Source of the DNA: Chloroflexota bacterium
GTDB taxonomy: Bacteria > Chloroflexota > Limnocylindria > Limnocylindrales > CSP1-4
Assembly (NCBI GenBank): GCA_013696945.1
Contig: JACCXQ010000073.1
Coordinates: 1 to 9,198 of the forward strand
DNA: 9,198 nucleotides
Reading direction: 5' to 3'
This document shows, piece after piece, positions 1 through 6,252 of the stretch; position 1 is the stretch's first letter, and each line of letters starts with the position of its first letter. Under the pieces are notes generated by a model. The model saw only the letters and a program-made list of their open reading frames with translations, was not told where the DNA came from and ran no database searches. Made by a program: the position numbers and the translations under genes.

Positions 1-451
1 ACGTGACCGTCCCGGCCTGGAGCAGGCTGATCGTCTTCACATCGTCCGTTGCGGCGCGCCGCTCGCGCAGATCGACGTCCAGAGTCCCGTCAGAGCCGAG
101 GTCCGCCTCGACGCGCGTCTCGGCCCCGTCCGGGCCGCTGAACCGCACCTCGACGCCGTTGTCACCATGCTGGTTCGTCTGCTGGGTCCAGCCGGGATCC
201 ACGACCACCTCTCGGACCACGATCCGACCGCCGTCCAGTCCGAGCGCCACCACGCCCGCATCACCCGCGTCGAACGTGGAGAGGCCAGCCAGGAGCAGCT
301 CGGCGCCGGGCGTGCCCGAGATGCCTGCCTCCGCGGGGGCGGGCGTGCTGCCGACTTCCAGCCCCGGCCCGCTCGCCGCGCCGGCCGAGCTGCAGGCGAC
401 CGCGAAGAGGCCGATGAATGGGAGCGTGAAGAGTCGTCGTCGAGAGTGCAT
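1..451 (-). CDS. Putative secreted lipoprotein, 3' end beyond window
   Basis: This reading frame runs leftward and is still open at the window edge, with about 150 codons visible. The product begins with a basic n-region (M-H-S-R-R-R) and a hydrophobic stretch ending in L-F-A-V-A-C. Cys20 is therefore a plausible lipidation site for signal peptidase II, and the mature protein would be anchored to the outer face of the membrane. After the Cys comes a Ser/Gly/Ala/Pro-rich linker of about 30 residues, then an acidic, probably beta-rich domain (FDAGDAGVVALGLDGG, then DGTLDVDLRERR). I do not recognise the family and assign no function. An alternative in-frame ATG at 463 adds four residues; neither start has a clear ribosome binding site. 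The gene is divergent from the MOSC-GNAT operon, with a palindrome between them. Codon third positions are GC-rich and the signal peptide is convincing, so the frame is much more likely real than the opposite-strand frame. Confidence 0.72.
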   Translation of the reverse strand, partial: MHSRRRLFTLPFIGLFAVACSSAGAASGPGLEVGSTPAPAEAGISGTPGAELLLAGLSTFDAGDAGVVALGLDGGRIVVREVVVDPGWTQQTNQHGDNGVEVRFSGPDGAETRVEADLGSDGTLDVDLRERRAATDDVKTISLLQAGTVT

Positions 452-495
452 GCTCGAAAGCATCGGTCGGATCGCTGAGTCGTGCCTGAACGGTG

Positions 496-513
496 GCTGA
501 GAAAGTTCTCAGC
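496..513. promoter_or_regulatory. 18-bp palindrome, candidate operator
   Basis: The sequence is GCTGAGAA-AG-TTCTCAGC: two perfect 8-bp arms around a 2-bp centre. It lies in the short region between the divergent lipoprotein gene and the MOSC-GNAT gene. Its centre is about 33 bp upstream of the GTG start at 538. If that gene is transcribed as a leaderless message, the palindrome covers the -35 region, a usual place for a repressor operator. It has no T-tract and lies upstream of both genes, so a terminator role is unlikely. The cognate regulator is not in this window. Confidence 0.5.
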
Positions 514-525
514 TACACAGGCGGT

Positions 526-537
526 TAGCATCCACGA
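526..537 (+). promoter_or_regulatory. Putative -10 box of a leaderless promoter for the MOSC-GNAT operon
   Basis: TAGCAT (526-531) fits the TANNNT -10 pattern and is followed by exactly six bases before the GTG at 538. Transcription would then start at or next to the start codon. No Shine-Dalgarno sequence precedes the GTG, which agrees with a leaderless message. No good -35 hexamer is visible at the usual spacing; that position is taken by the palindrome. Confidence 0.45.
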
Positions 538-1800
538 GTGACGTCAGGACGCGTGCTCCAGGTCAATGTCTCGGCGGGCGGCGTACCAAAGCACGCCGTG
601 GAGCGGGCGCTCGTGGACTGGCTCGGTGTGGAGGGTGACGCGCACCACGAGCCGACGGTCCACGGCGGACCGCATCGCGCCGTCTGCCTCTTCGGCATCG
701 AGGTCATCCGCCGTCTGCAGGCGGAGGGCCATCCGCTCGGGCCAGGGTCGGTCGGCGAGAACCTGACCACCGAAGGCATCGAATGGTCGCTGCTGCCGGT
801 CGGCACGCGAGCGCGCGTGGGTGAGTCGGTCGTGCTCGAGCTGGCCAGCCCGGCCATGCCGTGCAACACGCAGCGCCCGAACTTCAAGGACGAGCGCTTC
901 GGGCGGATGTCGATCGTGCTGCATCCCTCGGACTCCCGGATGTACGCCCGTGTGCTCGAGACGGGCGAGGTCCGACCCGGCGACCCGATCGAGCTTCTCC
1001 CGCCGGCCGAAGACTCACGCGCGGAGACCCATCGACTGCTCGACCGGCTGGACGCCTGCGAGCAGGAATCGGATCTCCGGCTGTGGAGGGCGGCGGTCGC
1101 CGCGGGGCGAGACGTCCGGATCCTCGACGATGGCGAGCTCTCGGTGGCCGCGTCGCCGGAGCTGCCGGGGCCGACTTTCAACAGCGCCTGCGGCCTTCGA
1201 CAGCTGCCGAACCTCCTGCCGGTCGTTCTTGACCACTTCGAACGAGCGGGAGTGGACGGCTGGGTGCCCATCGAGACCGAGCCATGGCCGGACGCCGAGC
1301 CCGACTTCGAGCTCACCATCACGTCCGCGACACCGGGGGACGTGGCCGACAGCGAGCCTCCCGAAGGCGTCGTCATCCGCCGTCTCCAGCCCGAGGAATG
1401 GCTGACCTGGGCGACGGTCATGGCTGCCGCCAGCGGGGCCGACGAGGACGAGACCGCGGCCCTCACGGACCCGGCACCGCACCTGCTCGCGACCCGCCAC
1501 GTGCACGCGCTGGTCGCCGAGGAAGGCGGCACGGCGGTCGGTGTCGGCACGTTGCACACCCACAAACGGGTCGGACTGCTGCGGGCCGGGATGGTGGTGC
1601 CCCATGCGCGCGGCCGAGGCATCCAGCGCGCGCTCATCGGGGCACGAGCGAGGCTCGCCGAGGAGCTCGGCTGCGATGTGGTCACGGCCCAGGCGCCCCC
1701 TAGCAGCGCGTCGGAGCGGAACCTGCATCGGATGGGCTTCTCGCGGATCTGGGTCCGCCCCGTCTACCGCTACGACTCCCCGGCCGTTGGGGATGAGTGA
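538..1800 (+). CDS. MOSC domain-GNAT acetyltransferase fusion protein
   Basis: This is a 420-residue protein with two parts. Residues 1 to about 155 are a MOSC domain: R-V-L-Q-V-N-V-S at the N-terminus, HGGPHRAV (42-49), GENLTTEGI (73-81), and the conserved Cys109 in S-P-A-M-P-C-N-T-Q. MOSC domains occur in molybdenum-cofactor sulfurase C-termini and YiiM/YuaD-type proteins, and are thought to handle sulfur or Moco through this Cys. Residues from about 160 to 410 resemble a tandem GNAT region. The first half (about 180-250, with P-G-P-T-F-N-S-A) looks degenerate. The second half (about 278-410) carries the acetyl-CoA loop A-R-G-R-G-I-Q-R-A-L (357-366) and a C-terminal N-L-H-R-M-G-F-S motif. 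The substrate cannot be read from sequence. The GTG start is chosen because homology begins within a few residues of it and a -10-like box sits six bases upstream. The stop overlaps the next gene's ATG by 8 bp, implying coupled translation. Confidence 0.85.
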   Translation: MTSGRVLQVNVSAGGVPKHAVERALVDWLGVEGDAHHEPTVHGGPHRAVCLFGIEVIRRLQAEGHPLGPGSVGENLTTEGIEWSLLPVGTRARVGESVVLELASPAMPCNTQRPNFKDERFGRMSIVLHPSDSRMYARVLETGEVRPGDPIELLPPAEDSRAETHRLLDRLDACEQESDLRLWRAAVAAGRDVRILDDGELSVAASPELPGPTFNSACGLRQLPNLLPVVLDHFERAGVDGWVPIETEPWPDAEPDFELTITSATPGDVADSEPPEGVVIRRLQPEEWLTWATVMAAASGADEDETAALTDPAPHLLATRHVHALVAEEGGTAVGVGTLHTHKRVGLLRAGMVVPHARGRGIQRALIGARARLAEELGCDVVTAQAPPSSASERNLHRMGFSRIWVRPVYRYDSPAVGDE

Positions 1801-2590
1801 CGCGCTCCGGGTAGAGCGATCGGGGCCGCGTGGCGTCATCGCGCGGGTGACGCTGGCACGACCGGATGTCCACAACGCCTTCGACGCGCCGCTCATCGAC
1901 GAGTTGCGGCGCGGCTTCACTCAGCTCGCCGAAGAGCCAGTGGAACGGCTCCGTGGCGTAGTGCTGGCCGGCGAGGGCGACTCCTTCTGTGCCGGGGCGG
2001 ACATCACGTGGATGCGCGCAAGCCTCGGGCTGTCGCGCGAACAGAACGAGCAGGACGCGATGGCCATGGCGCAGATGTTCGATGCGATCGATCGCTGCCC
2101 GGTCCCGGTCATCGCGCGCGTCCATGGGGCGGCGCTCGGCGGCGGGATGGGGCTCTGCGCGGTGTCGGACCTGGTCATCGCCGAGGCCGGGACGCGATTC
2201 GGGTTCACCGAGACGCGCCTGGGGATCCTGCCGGCGGTCATCAGCCCGTTCGTGATCGCGAAGATCGGGGAGACGCACGCACGAGCGCTGTTCCCTGGCG
2301 GGCGGCGTTTCGACGCGACACGGGCGGCCCGGATCGGACTAGTGCACGAGGTGGTCGAGGGGGAGGCGGCGCTCGATGCCGCGGTGGAGGCGGCGGTGGG
2401 CGACCTGCTGGCGGCAGGCCCCACGGCAGCGCGCGCGGCGAAGGCGATCGTCCGCGAGGTGCGCGGCCTGCCGCACGAGTCGACTCGCTGGCACACGGCA
2501 CGACGCATAGCCGCACAACGGACCAGCGCCGAGGGACAGGAGGGGCTCCGCGCCTTCCTGGAGCGCCGCCCTCCCGGCTGGACGGAGTAG
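1793..2590 (+). CDS. liuC: Enoyl-CoA hydratase/isomerase family, probable methylglutaconyl-CoA hydratase
   Basis: This 265-residue crotonase-fold protein probably hydrates 3-methylglutaconyl-CoA to HMG-CoA in the cytoplasmic leucine/isovalerate pathway. It has the CoA-binding and oxyanion segments S-F-C-A-G-A-D-I-T-W-M (64-74) and H-G-A-A-L-G-G-G-M-G-L (111-121). The catalytic Glu140 lies in F-T-E-T-R-L-G. The first catalytic Glu of classical crotonases is replaced by Gly120, exactly 20 residues before Glu140. From memory, the bacterial methylglutaconyl-CoA hydratase (LiuC-type) branch shows the same Gly, together with the F-C-A-G-A-D-x-x-W-M motif, the L-P-A-V-I-S-P-F/Y segment (146-153) and a short R-x-P-x-W tail. 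The ATG lies within the end of the MOSC-GNAT gene (ATGAGTGA overlap). The carboxylase gene follows 14 bp after the stop. The substrate call rests on these motifs and on the neighbours; a general short-chain enoyl-CoA hydratase is the alternative. Confidence 0.88.
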   Translation: MSDALRVERSGPRGVIARVTLARPDVHNAFDAPLIDELRRGFTQLAEEPVERLRGVVLAGEGDSFCAGADITWMRASLGLSREQNEQDAMAMAQMFDAIDRCPVPVIARVHGAALGGGMGLCAVSDLVIAEAGTRFGFTETRLGILPAVISPFVIAKIGETHARALFPGGRRFDATRAARIGLVHEVVEGEAALDAAVEAAVGDLLAAGPTAARAAKAIVREVRGLPHESTRWHTARRIAAQRTSAEGQEGLRAFLERRPPGWTE

Positions 2591-2604
2591 GCGAGAAACA
2601 GGGG

Positions 2605-4452
2605 TTGCCACCGATCAAGCGGCTTCTCGTTGCGAACCGCGGCGAGCTTGTGGTTCGGATCGCGCGGACGTGCCGGGCCCTGGGCATCGAGTGCATCGCG
2701 CTCGTTCCGGACGACCAGTCGCGCGCGTGGTGGGCGCGCCAGACGGACGAGGTGGTGCCCCTCCCCGGCTCGTATCTGGACGCGGACGCCGTGCTCCACG
2801 CGGCGCGCCAGGCCCAGGCGGATGCGATCCACCCTGGGTACGGCTTCCTGGCCGAGAACGCTGACTTCGCCGATGCGGTCGAGGCGGCGGGGATGATCTG
2901 GGTCGGGCCTCCCGGGTCGGCTATGCGGGCGCTCGGCGACAAGCAGCAGGGGCGGCACCTGGCCGCGTCGGTCGGCGTCCCGACGCTGCCCGGCTACGAC
3001 GGCGATGAGCAGACGAACGAGCGCCTCGCCGCCGAGGCCAGCCGCATCGGCTACCCGGTGCTGGTCAAGCCGAGCGCCGGTGGCGGTGGCAAGGGCATGC
3101 ACCTCGTCCGCGACGCCGCCGCGCTGCCCGAGGCGCTCGCCCAGGCCCGGCGAGAGGCCGCTGCCGCGTTCGGGGATGAGCGGCTGATCCTGGAGCGCTA
3201 CTTGGAGCGACCGCGCCACGTTGAGGTGCAGCTACTGCTCGACGCGCACGGCGAGGGCGTGCATCTCGGCGAGCGCGACTGTTCGCTTCAGCGCCGCCAC
3301 CAGAAGGTGATCGAGGAAGCGCCTTCTCCCGCCGTCGATGCAGCGCTCCGCGAGCGGCTCGGCGACGCCGCTCTCCGACTCGCCCTGGCGGCGGGCTACG
3401 TCGGCGCCGGCACGGCCGAGTTCCTCCTCGACGATCGTGGCGACTTCTTCTTCCTCGAGGTCAACGCCCGCCTCCAGGTCGAGCATCCCGTGACCGAGCT
3501 CGTCACCGGACGTGACCTCGTGGCCGACCAGCTTCGGCTCGCGGCTGGCGAGCCGCTGGGCTTCGCTCGGGCCGATGTCACGTTGAGCGGCCATGCCATC
3601 GAAGCGCGGATCTACGCCGAGGATCCCTGGGCCGACTTCCTGCCCGCGACCGGGCAGATCGTCGAGGCTCGCTGGCCGATCGGCGAGGGCCTGCGGGTCG
3701 ATGCGGGCATCGGAGCCGGCGACGTCATCGGCCCGCGCTACGACCCACTCCTGGCGAAGGTCCTTGCCCACGGCCCCACACGCGAGGAGGCGATCGAACG
3801 GCTGACCGCCGCACTGCGCCAGACCGCCGTCACCGGGCTCACCACGAACCGAGGCTTCCTCGTCAGGCTGCTCGAGGTGGCCGAGGTCCGGGATGGTGAT
3901 GCGCGGACCGACACCATCGAGCGGCTATGGCAGCCGGCGGACGAACCTGACCTGACCGACCGGCTTTTCGGCGCTGCGGCTGCCGCCCTATCGACCGACC
4001 GGGCCGCCACGAGCGTGACTTCGGGCTTCCGACTCAACGGCCCGCGGCGCGTGGCCATCCGCCTTGGTCGGGATGAGCGCCTGGTCGACGCGGATGCGGC
4101 CGCGCTCGGTGGGATAGGTTGGTCGACCGACGGGGGTCGCGCCCTGCTCGACCTGGACGGGCGCGCGTTCGAGGCGGCGCTCGCCACGCCACCGACCGTT
4201 GATTCGGCGATGAGCCAGGCCCAACGCGAGCACGGCTCCGTGGCGGCCGTCGTCGCCCCGATGCCCGGCGCGGTCCTTGCCGTTCGCGTTGCTGCAGGCG
4301 ACGATGTCGAGCCGGGTCAGACGCTGGTCGTCCTGGAGGCCATGAAGATGGAGAACGCGGTCACCGCCCCAGCCGCCGCGACCGTCACGCACGTCCTTGT
4401 CGTGCCAGGCCAGCAGGTCCAGCGCGGCGACCCCCTCGTGGAGTTGGACTGA
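2605..4452 (+). CDS. liuD: Biotin-dependent acyl-CoA carboxylase alpha subunit, probable methylcrotonyl-CoA carboxylase (biotin carboxylase + BCCP)
   Basis: This 615-residue protein carboxylates its own biotin with ATP and bicarbonate. The biotin carboxylase part (1 to about 440) begins K-R-L-L-V-A-N-R-G-E. It has H-P-G-Y-G-F-L-A-E-N (76-85), the glycine-rich ATP loop G-G-G-G-K-G-M (159-165) and the catalytic stretch E-V-N-A-R-L-Q-V-E-H (285-294). A less conserved linker follows. The biotinyl domain (about 546-615) has E-A-M-K-M-E-N, with Lys581 as the biotin site. MCC alpha is preferred over acetyl- or propionyl-CoA carboxylase because the gene sits between methylglutaconyl-CoA hydratase and HMG-CoA lyase genes; sequence alone does not settle this. 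It is slightly shorter than usual MCC alpha subunits (about 650-670 residues). TTG at 2605 is the only start next to the conserved N-terminus. It lies 14 bp after the hydratase stop, with a purine-rich AGGGG directly before it, so translation is probably coupled. No beta (carboxyltransferase) subunit is in the window. Confidence 0.9.
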   Translation: MPPIKRLLVANRGELVVRIARTCRALGIECIALVPDDQSRAWWARQTDEVVPLPGSYLDADAVLHAARQAQADAIHPGYGFLAENADFADAVEAAGMIWVGPPGSAMRALGDKQQGRHLAASVGVPTLPGYDGDEQTNERLAAEASRIGYPVLVKPSAGGGGKGMHLVRDAAALPEALAQARREAAAAFGDERLILERYLERPRHVEVQLLLDAHGEGVHLGERDCSLQRRHQKVIEEAPSPAVDAALRERLGDAALRLALAAGYVGAGTAEFLLDDRGDFFFLEVNARLQVEHPVTELVTGRDLVADQLRLAAGEPLGFARADVTLSGHAIEARIYAEDPWADFLPATGQIVEARWPIGEGLRVDAGIGAGDVIGPRYDPLLAKVLAHGPTREEAIERLTAALRQTAVTGLTTNRGFLVRLLEVAEVRDGDARTDTIERLWQPADEPDLTDRLFGAAAAALSTDRAATSVTSGFRLNGPRRVAIRLGRDERLVDADAAALGGIGWSTDGGRALLDLDGRAFEAALATPPTVDSAMSQAQREHGSVAAVVAPMPGAVLAVRVAAGDDVEPGQTLVVLEAMKMENAVTAPAAATVTHVLVVPGQQVQRGDPLVELD

Positions 4453-4478
4453 CGCGCAACCCCGGATACTCTCCGGGC
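4444..4478 (+). promoter_or_regulatory. Putative promoter for HMG-CoA lyase gene, leaderless type
   Basis: TTGGAC (4444-4449) matches the TTG core of a -35 box. After a 17-bp spacer comes TACTCT (4467-4472, TANNNT), then exactly six bases before the ATG at 4479. The -35 overlaps the last codons of the carboxylase gene. No Shine-Dalgarno sequence precedes the ATG. The spacing suggests a message starting at the ATG, so the lyase may be expressed separately from the upstream operon. Confidence 0.5.
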
Positions 4479-5432
4479 ATGCCGAACGGCTTTCCTGCGC
4501 GCGTCCGGATCTACGAGGTGGGGCCGCGCGACGGGCTCCAGAACGAGGCGCATCCGCTCGACACCGATACGAAGCTCGGCTACATCGAGCGGCTGGTGGC
4601 GGCCGGCCTGCGTGAGATCGAGGCGACCAGCTTCGTCTCGCCGCGCGCGATCCCCCAGCTCGCGGACGCGGATGCGCTCCTCCTCCGCCTGCCGCATGGA
4701 GACGGCGTCCGCTACCCCGTGCTCGTCCCGAACATGCGCGGGATGGAGCGCGCCATCTCGGCCGGGGCGACCGCCATCGCGGTCTTCACCGCAGCCAGCG
4801 ACGCTTTCACAGAGGCCAACATCGGCATGTCGGTCGATTCATCCCTCGAGGCGTTCCGCCCGGTCCTCGCGGAGGCGGCACGACGCGGGGTATGGACCCG
4901 CGCCTACGTCTCGACCGCCTTCGGCTGCCCGTTCACCGGCCGAATCGAGCCCGAGCGGGTCGTCGATGTCTCCCTCCGATTGGCCGACCTGGGGGCGCAG
5001 GAGATCTGCCTGGGCGACACCATCGGGGTGGGCGTGCCGTCACAGGTCCACGAGCTCACGGCGCGCCACATCGACGCCGGCCTTCCGCTCGACCGGCTCG
5101 CGTACCACTTCCACGACACGCGCGGCACCGCGCTTGCGAACGTCTTGGCGGGGCTGGAGGACGGCGTCAGCTGTTTCGATGCCTCTGCCGGCGGAACGGG
5201 CGGCTGCCCCTACGCGCCCGGTGCGGCCGGGAACCTGGCCACGGAAGACCTGGTGTACCTGCTCGATGGTCTTGGGATCGAGCACGGCGTCCAGCTCGGC
5301 GGGGTGCTCGAGGCAGCGCGGTTCATCAGTGGGGCGCTGCGGCGGCCGCTCGCGAGCAAGGTCGGGCAGGCCGGAGGCTGGGACCCCTCGACCGGTCGGG
5401 CAACGGATCGCGAGGCCCGCCAGCGCTGGTAG
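4479..5432 (+). CDS. mvaB: Hydroxymethylglutaryl-CoA lyase
   Basis: This 317-residue TIM-barrel enzyme of the HMGL-like family cleaves HMG-CoA to acetoacetate and acetyl-CoA, the last step of leucine degradation. Near the N-terminus it has E-V-G-P-R-D-G-L-Q-N-E (13-23), with the catalytic Arg17 and metal-ligand Asp18. It also shows S-F-V-S-P (51-55), A-F-G-C-P-F-T-G (147-154) and metal-binding His210 and His212 in Y-H-F-H-D-T-R-G. The signature loop G-G-T-G-G-C-P-Y-A-P-G (238-248) carries the conserved active-site Cys243, followed by G-N-L-A-T-E-D-L-V-Y. All expected residues are present and the length is normal for a bacterial enzyme. The ATG is 26 bp after the carboxylase stop. The gene faces the zinc-ribbon gene, and the 22 bp between their stops contain no evident terminator hairpin. 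Confidence 0.95.
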   Translation: MPNGFPARVRIYEVGPRDGLQNEAHPLDTDTKLGYIERLVAAGLREIEATSFVSPRAIPQLADADALLLRLPHGDGVRYPVLVPNMRGMERAISAGATAIAVFTAASDAFTEANIGMSVDSSLEAFRPVLAEAARRGVWTRAYVSTAFGCPFTGRIEPERVVDVSLRLADLGAQEICLGDTIGVGVPSQVHELTARHIDAGLPLDRLAYHFHDTRGTALANVLAGLEDGVSCFDASAGGTGGCPYAPGAAGNLATEDLVYLLDGLGIEHGVQLGGVLEAARFISGALRRPLASKVGQAGGWDPSTGRATDREARQRW

Positions 5433-5454
5433 TCGGTGGGCGCCGGAACAGGGT

Positions 5455-5789
5455 CTAGGGCTGCGTGACCGACCGTGACTGCTGCGTGGCGGGCCGGTCG
5501 GTGCGCGCCTGGATGTCGGCAAGCATCACCATCGACCCGTAGAGCGCCACGATGGCCAGGAGCGCCCCAGCGACCAGGACACGACCTCGCCCGAGGGTAA
5601 GGATCGGGCCGCGGGCCGGGACGGGCACGCCCTCGAACTCGGTGCCGCGGAATCGATCGACGTAGGGCAGCTCGGGCTCGGGGCTCGGGGCTCGGGCTCG
5701 ACGAGCATGGCGTCGTACGCGCAGGCGGGGCAGGTAAGGGCGACGGCGTCGAGCTGGGTCTCGCAGCGAGGACAGAACTGGTGGCCCAT
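5455..5789 (-). pseudogene. Zinc-ribbon, single-TM small protein with frame break at a Pro-Glu repeat
   Basis: Two minus-strand frames together make one sensible small protein. The N-terminal frame (start 5789) begins M-G-H-Q-F-C-P-R-C and has a second C-P-A-C: a four-Cys zinc ribbon with C6, C9, C20 and C23. It then enters a Glu-Pro repeat. The C-terminal frame gives E-L-P-Y-V-D-R-F-R-G-T-E-F, one hydrophobic membrane helix (V-L-V-A-G-A-L-L-A-I-V-A-L-Y) and a short polar tail ending at TAG 5457-5455. The frames differ by two bases. Removing one C from each of the two CCCC runs in the repeat joins them as (EP)4-E-L-P-Y, giving a 110-residue protein. ATG 5789 is preferred over ATG 5804 because GGAG (plus-strand positions 5799-5802) lies nine bases upstream. 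The break may be a sequencing error, a recent mutation or slippage-based switching. The function is unknown; zinc-ribbon/TM proteins of this size are common and poorly characterised. Confidence 0.7.
5671..5700. repeat. Imperfect CTCGGG tandem repeat at the frame break
   Basis: Reading the plus strand the units are CTCGGG, CTCGGGG, CTCGGGG, CTCGGG and a partial CTCG. The two middle units have one extra G each. The 6-base unit encodes Glu-Pro on the minus strand, and the two 7-base units together shift the frame by two. This is a local slippage-prone tract inside the zinc-ribbon gene. Confidence 0.85.
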
Positions 5790-5804
5790 CGGGTGCAGCT
5801 CCAT

Positions 5805-6252
5805 GCGCGGCAGCAGAACGTGAGGGTAGGGGCCGCGAGGGACTAGTCGCCACTCCCACTTTGGTCCTGGCGCGCTCGGGTGTGGTGGCGTTCGGTGGAC
5901 TGCGGTGCTCGCAACCCGCCATCAAGGCCGCTGCGGATCGCGACTTCACTGCTACTGTTGGTATGCCGACCAACGGGCGTTGCTGGGCGACTACCGGGGG
6001 CCGGCGCCGCCCGACTCTCTCCAGCTGCCCCGGATCCGGCCGCGTTTCGGCCTGTCGCGCCTTCGCCCGCTCGAGCCGCACGCCGCCCAAGCGCCATGGG
6101 CGGTCCTTGCCGGCGCCGAACCTCGTACGCAACACTTGTACTGAAGGCAGCGGCCCGAGGCGCCGCGGCAGCGGCCTCCGCGTGACGCTCGGTTCGCCTT
6201 TGGGTACGATGCGGCCGATGCGCGGCCGAGTCCCGGCTGGCTCAAGGGGCAT
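5805..6252. other. About 450 bp without a convincing gene
   Basis: No tRNA, tmRNA, SRP or RNase P signature was seen here. The best plus-strand frame starts at GTG 5905 and ends at 6144 (79 codons). It has Cys/His/Trp/Tyr residues early (C-H-C-Y-C-W-Y) but only about three quarters G/C at third positions, somewhat lower than the neighbouring genes appear, and no recognisable family. The 84-codon minus-strand frame at 6097-5843 is low-complexity. A 10-bp direct repeat, GGCAGCGGCC, occurs at 6146-6155 and 6167-6176. The right end holds the promoter and leader of the HNH gene. The left end should hold the promoter of the minus-strand zinc-ribbon gene; TACCCT (minus strand, 5828-5823) is a weak -10 candidate. 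Confidence 0.5.
6182..6210 (+). promoter_or_regulatory. Putative promoter for the HNH-CCA-TPR operon
   Basis: GTGACG (6182-6187) resembles a -35 box (four of six TTGACA positions). After a 17-bp spacer comes TACGAT (6205-6210), a TANNNT -10 box. Transcription would start near 6217, leaving a leader of about 36 nt before the GTG at 6253, with AAGGGG (6244-6249) close to that start. An ATG at 6218 also lies at leaderless distance but is out of frame with the HNH protein. Confidence 0.5.

Noticed and set aside
3..500. Plus-strand frame of 165 codons at the left edge
   Set aside because: It is antisense to the lipoprotein frame, which has a clear signal peptide and lipobox; the plus-strand translation is Ser/Arg/Pro-rich with no domain.
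525..1685. Long minus-strand frame of 386 codons opposite the MOSC-GNAT gene
   Set aside because: It is low-complexity Ser/Arg-rich, typical of the complement of a high-GC gene, while the plus strand has recognisable MOSC and GNAT motifs.
2008..2604. In-frame upstream extension of the carboxylase frame across the hydratase gene
   Set aside because: The extension is Arg/Gly-rich and has no homology features; the biotin carboxylase N-terminus K-R-L-L-V-A-N-R-G-E starts just after TTG 2605.
1921..3219. 432-codon minus-strand frame
   Set aside because: It is opposite two clearly identified plus-strand genes and shows no domain signature.
5433..5454. Bidirectional terminator between the convergent HMG-CoA lyase and zinc-ribbon genes
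   Set aside because: The 22-bp gap has no stable inverted repeat and no T-tract that I can see.
5905..6144. 79-codon plus-strand frame as a real gene
   Set aside because: GC at third positions is only moderate, no family is recognised and there is no ribosome binding site or well-placed -10 box; kept only as a note in the intergenic entry.
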